NCBI GenBank assembly: GCA_029986195.1
Contig: DALTYF010000067.1
Coordinates: forward strand, 1 to 5,830
From: Methanocorpusculum sp.
GTDB lineage: Archaea > Halobacteriota > Methanomicrobia > Methanomicrobiales > Methanocorpusculaceae
DNA length: 5,830 nt
Direction of reading: 5' to 3'
Below the pieces are notes generated by a model. That model was not told the origin of the DNA, made no database searches, and saw only the letters and a list, made by a program, of their open reading frames with translations. Position numbers and translations under genes: made by a program. Below, one piece after another: positions 5,615 to 5,830 of this stretch (its first letter is position 1; each line of letters begins with the position of its first letter).

Positions 5615-5830
5615 CAGGCAGCCTCAATCCGGTAGAGCACCTCCCGGACGGTCAGGTTGACTGGTCCGGCAGTATCAAACGCCTGCCCAAACGATTTCCC
5701 AAGAAGGGAATCACCCGAAACGGAAATGCTTGCGTTGACGAACCGGCGTTCACGAAGGGTTTCCACACAAAACCTGAGCAGGATCGGATCCGTTTTGGAA
5801 ATTTCCATCGCAGGGGATGCAAGAGCAGGG
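5614..5830 (-). CDS. C-terminal part of an unrecognised protein, cut by the window edge
   Basis: The frame is open from the right edge through about 71 codons to the TGA at 5616-5614. It is readable upstream of the internal Met at 5808 (PALASPAM), so the real start lies outside the window. The visible part includes MEISKTDPILLRFCVETLRE, then ERRFVNASISVSGDSLLG, and ends VNLTVREVLYRIEAA. No membrane segment is seen in it. I do not recognise the family. Because it overlaps the pilin-like gene by one base and carries that gene's ribosome binding site, the two are surely co-transcribed, and it may be another subunit or partner of the same surface structure. That role is inference from position only. 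Confidence 0.65.
   Translation of the reverse strand, partial: PALASPAMEISKTDPILLRFCVETLRERRFVNASISVSGDSLLGKSFGQAFDTAGPVNLTVREVLYRIEAA
5622..5625 (-). promoter_or_regulatory. Shine-Dalgarno sequence of the pilin-like gene
   Basis: GAGG on the minus strand lies seven bases before the ATG at 5614, inside the last codons of the upstream gene. Together with the TGATG overlap it fixes the start and supports translational coupling. Confidence 0.65.

Overview
The window looks like a piece of a euryarchaeal methanogen chromosome of moderate GC content. Three things point there. The lumazine synthase is of archaeal type (EFNRDLT, GCVIEG, GPGMTR). One gene has a class III (type IV pilin-like) signal peptide. 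Three genes have TATA-like boxes about 28-33 bases before the start codon, which implies very short leaders. A member of the Methanomicrobiales, perhaps Methanocorpusculum-like, is my best guess, but this rests on protein character and not on a search.

Layout. Positions 1-1023 (+) hold the C-terminal part of a sodium:solute symporter that appears dead: it has an in-frame amber codon at 173-175, and a 71-base duplication-type insertion shifts the frame around 640-710. Removing 71 bases restores one continuous frame to the stop at 1021-1023. Behind it, about 1050-1260 (+), is a possible remnant of a small helix-turn-helix protein, also apparently frameshifted. A nested inverted repeat at 1254-1304 lies between this and the convergent minus-strand genes.

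All other genes are on the minus strand. Read in their own direction they are: (a) a partial gene of unknown function entering from the right edge (to 5614), overlapping by one base (b) a pilin-like membrane-anchored protein (5614-5003); (c) an EamA/DMT-family transporter with a 63-residue histidine-rich tail (4854-3790); (d) a stand-alone LytS-type 5TM receptor membrane protein with no output domain (3699-2938), ending in a hairpin plus T-run; (e) ribH (2844-2425), overlapping by four bases (f) a class I PLP-dependent aminotransferase (2428-1298).

How they fit together. RibH and the aminotransferase form a tightly coupled two-gene operon; RibH makes the riboflavin precursor that methanogens also need for flavins and probably for coenzyme F420. 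The pilin-like gene and its upstream partner form a second coupled unit. The transporter and the 5TM protein each appear to have their own promoter. The most interesting regulatory structure is a pair of near-identical palindromes (4866-4880 and 4927-4941) placed on either side of the TATA box of the His-rich transporter. I see no CRISPR array, tRNA, rRNA or complete mobile element. No new multi-gene system is evident.
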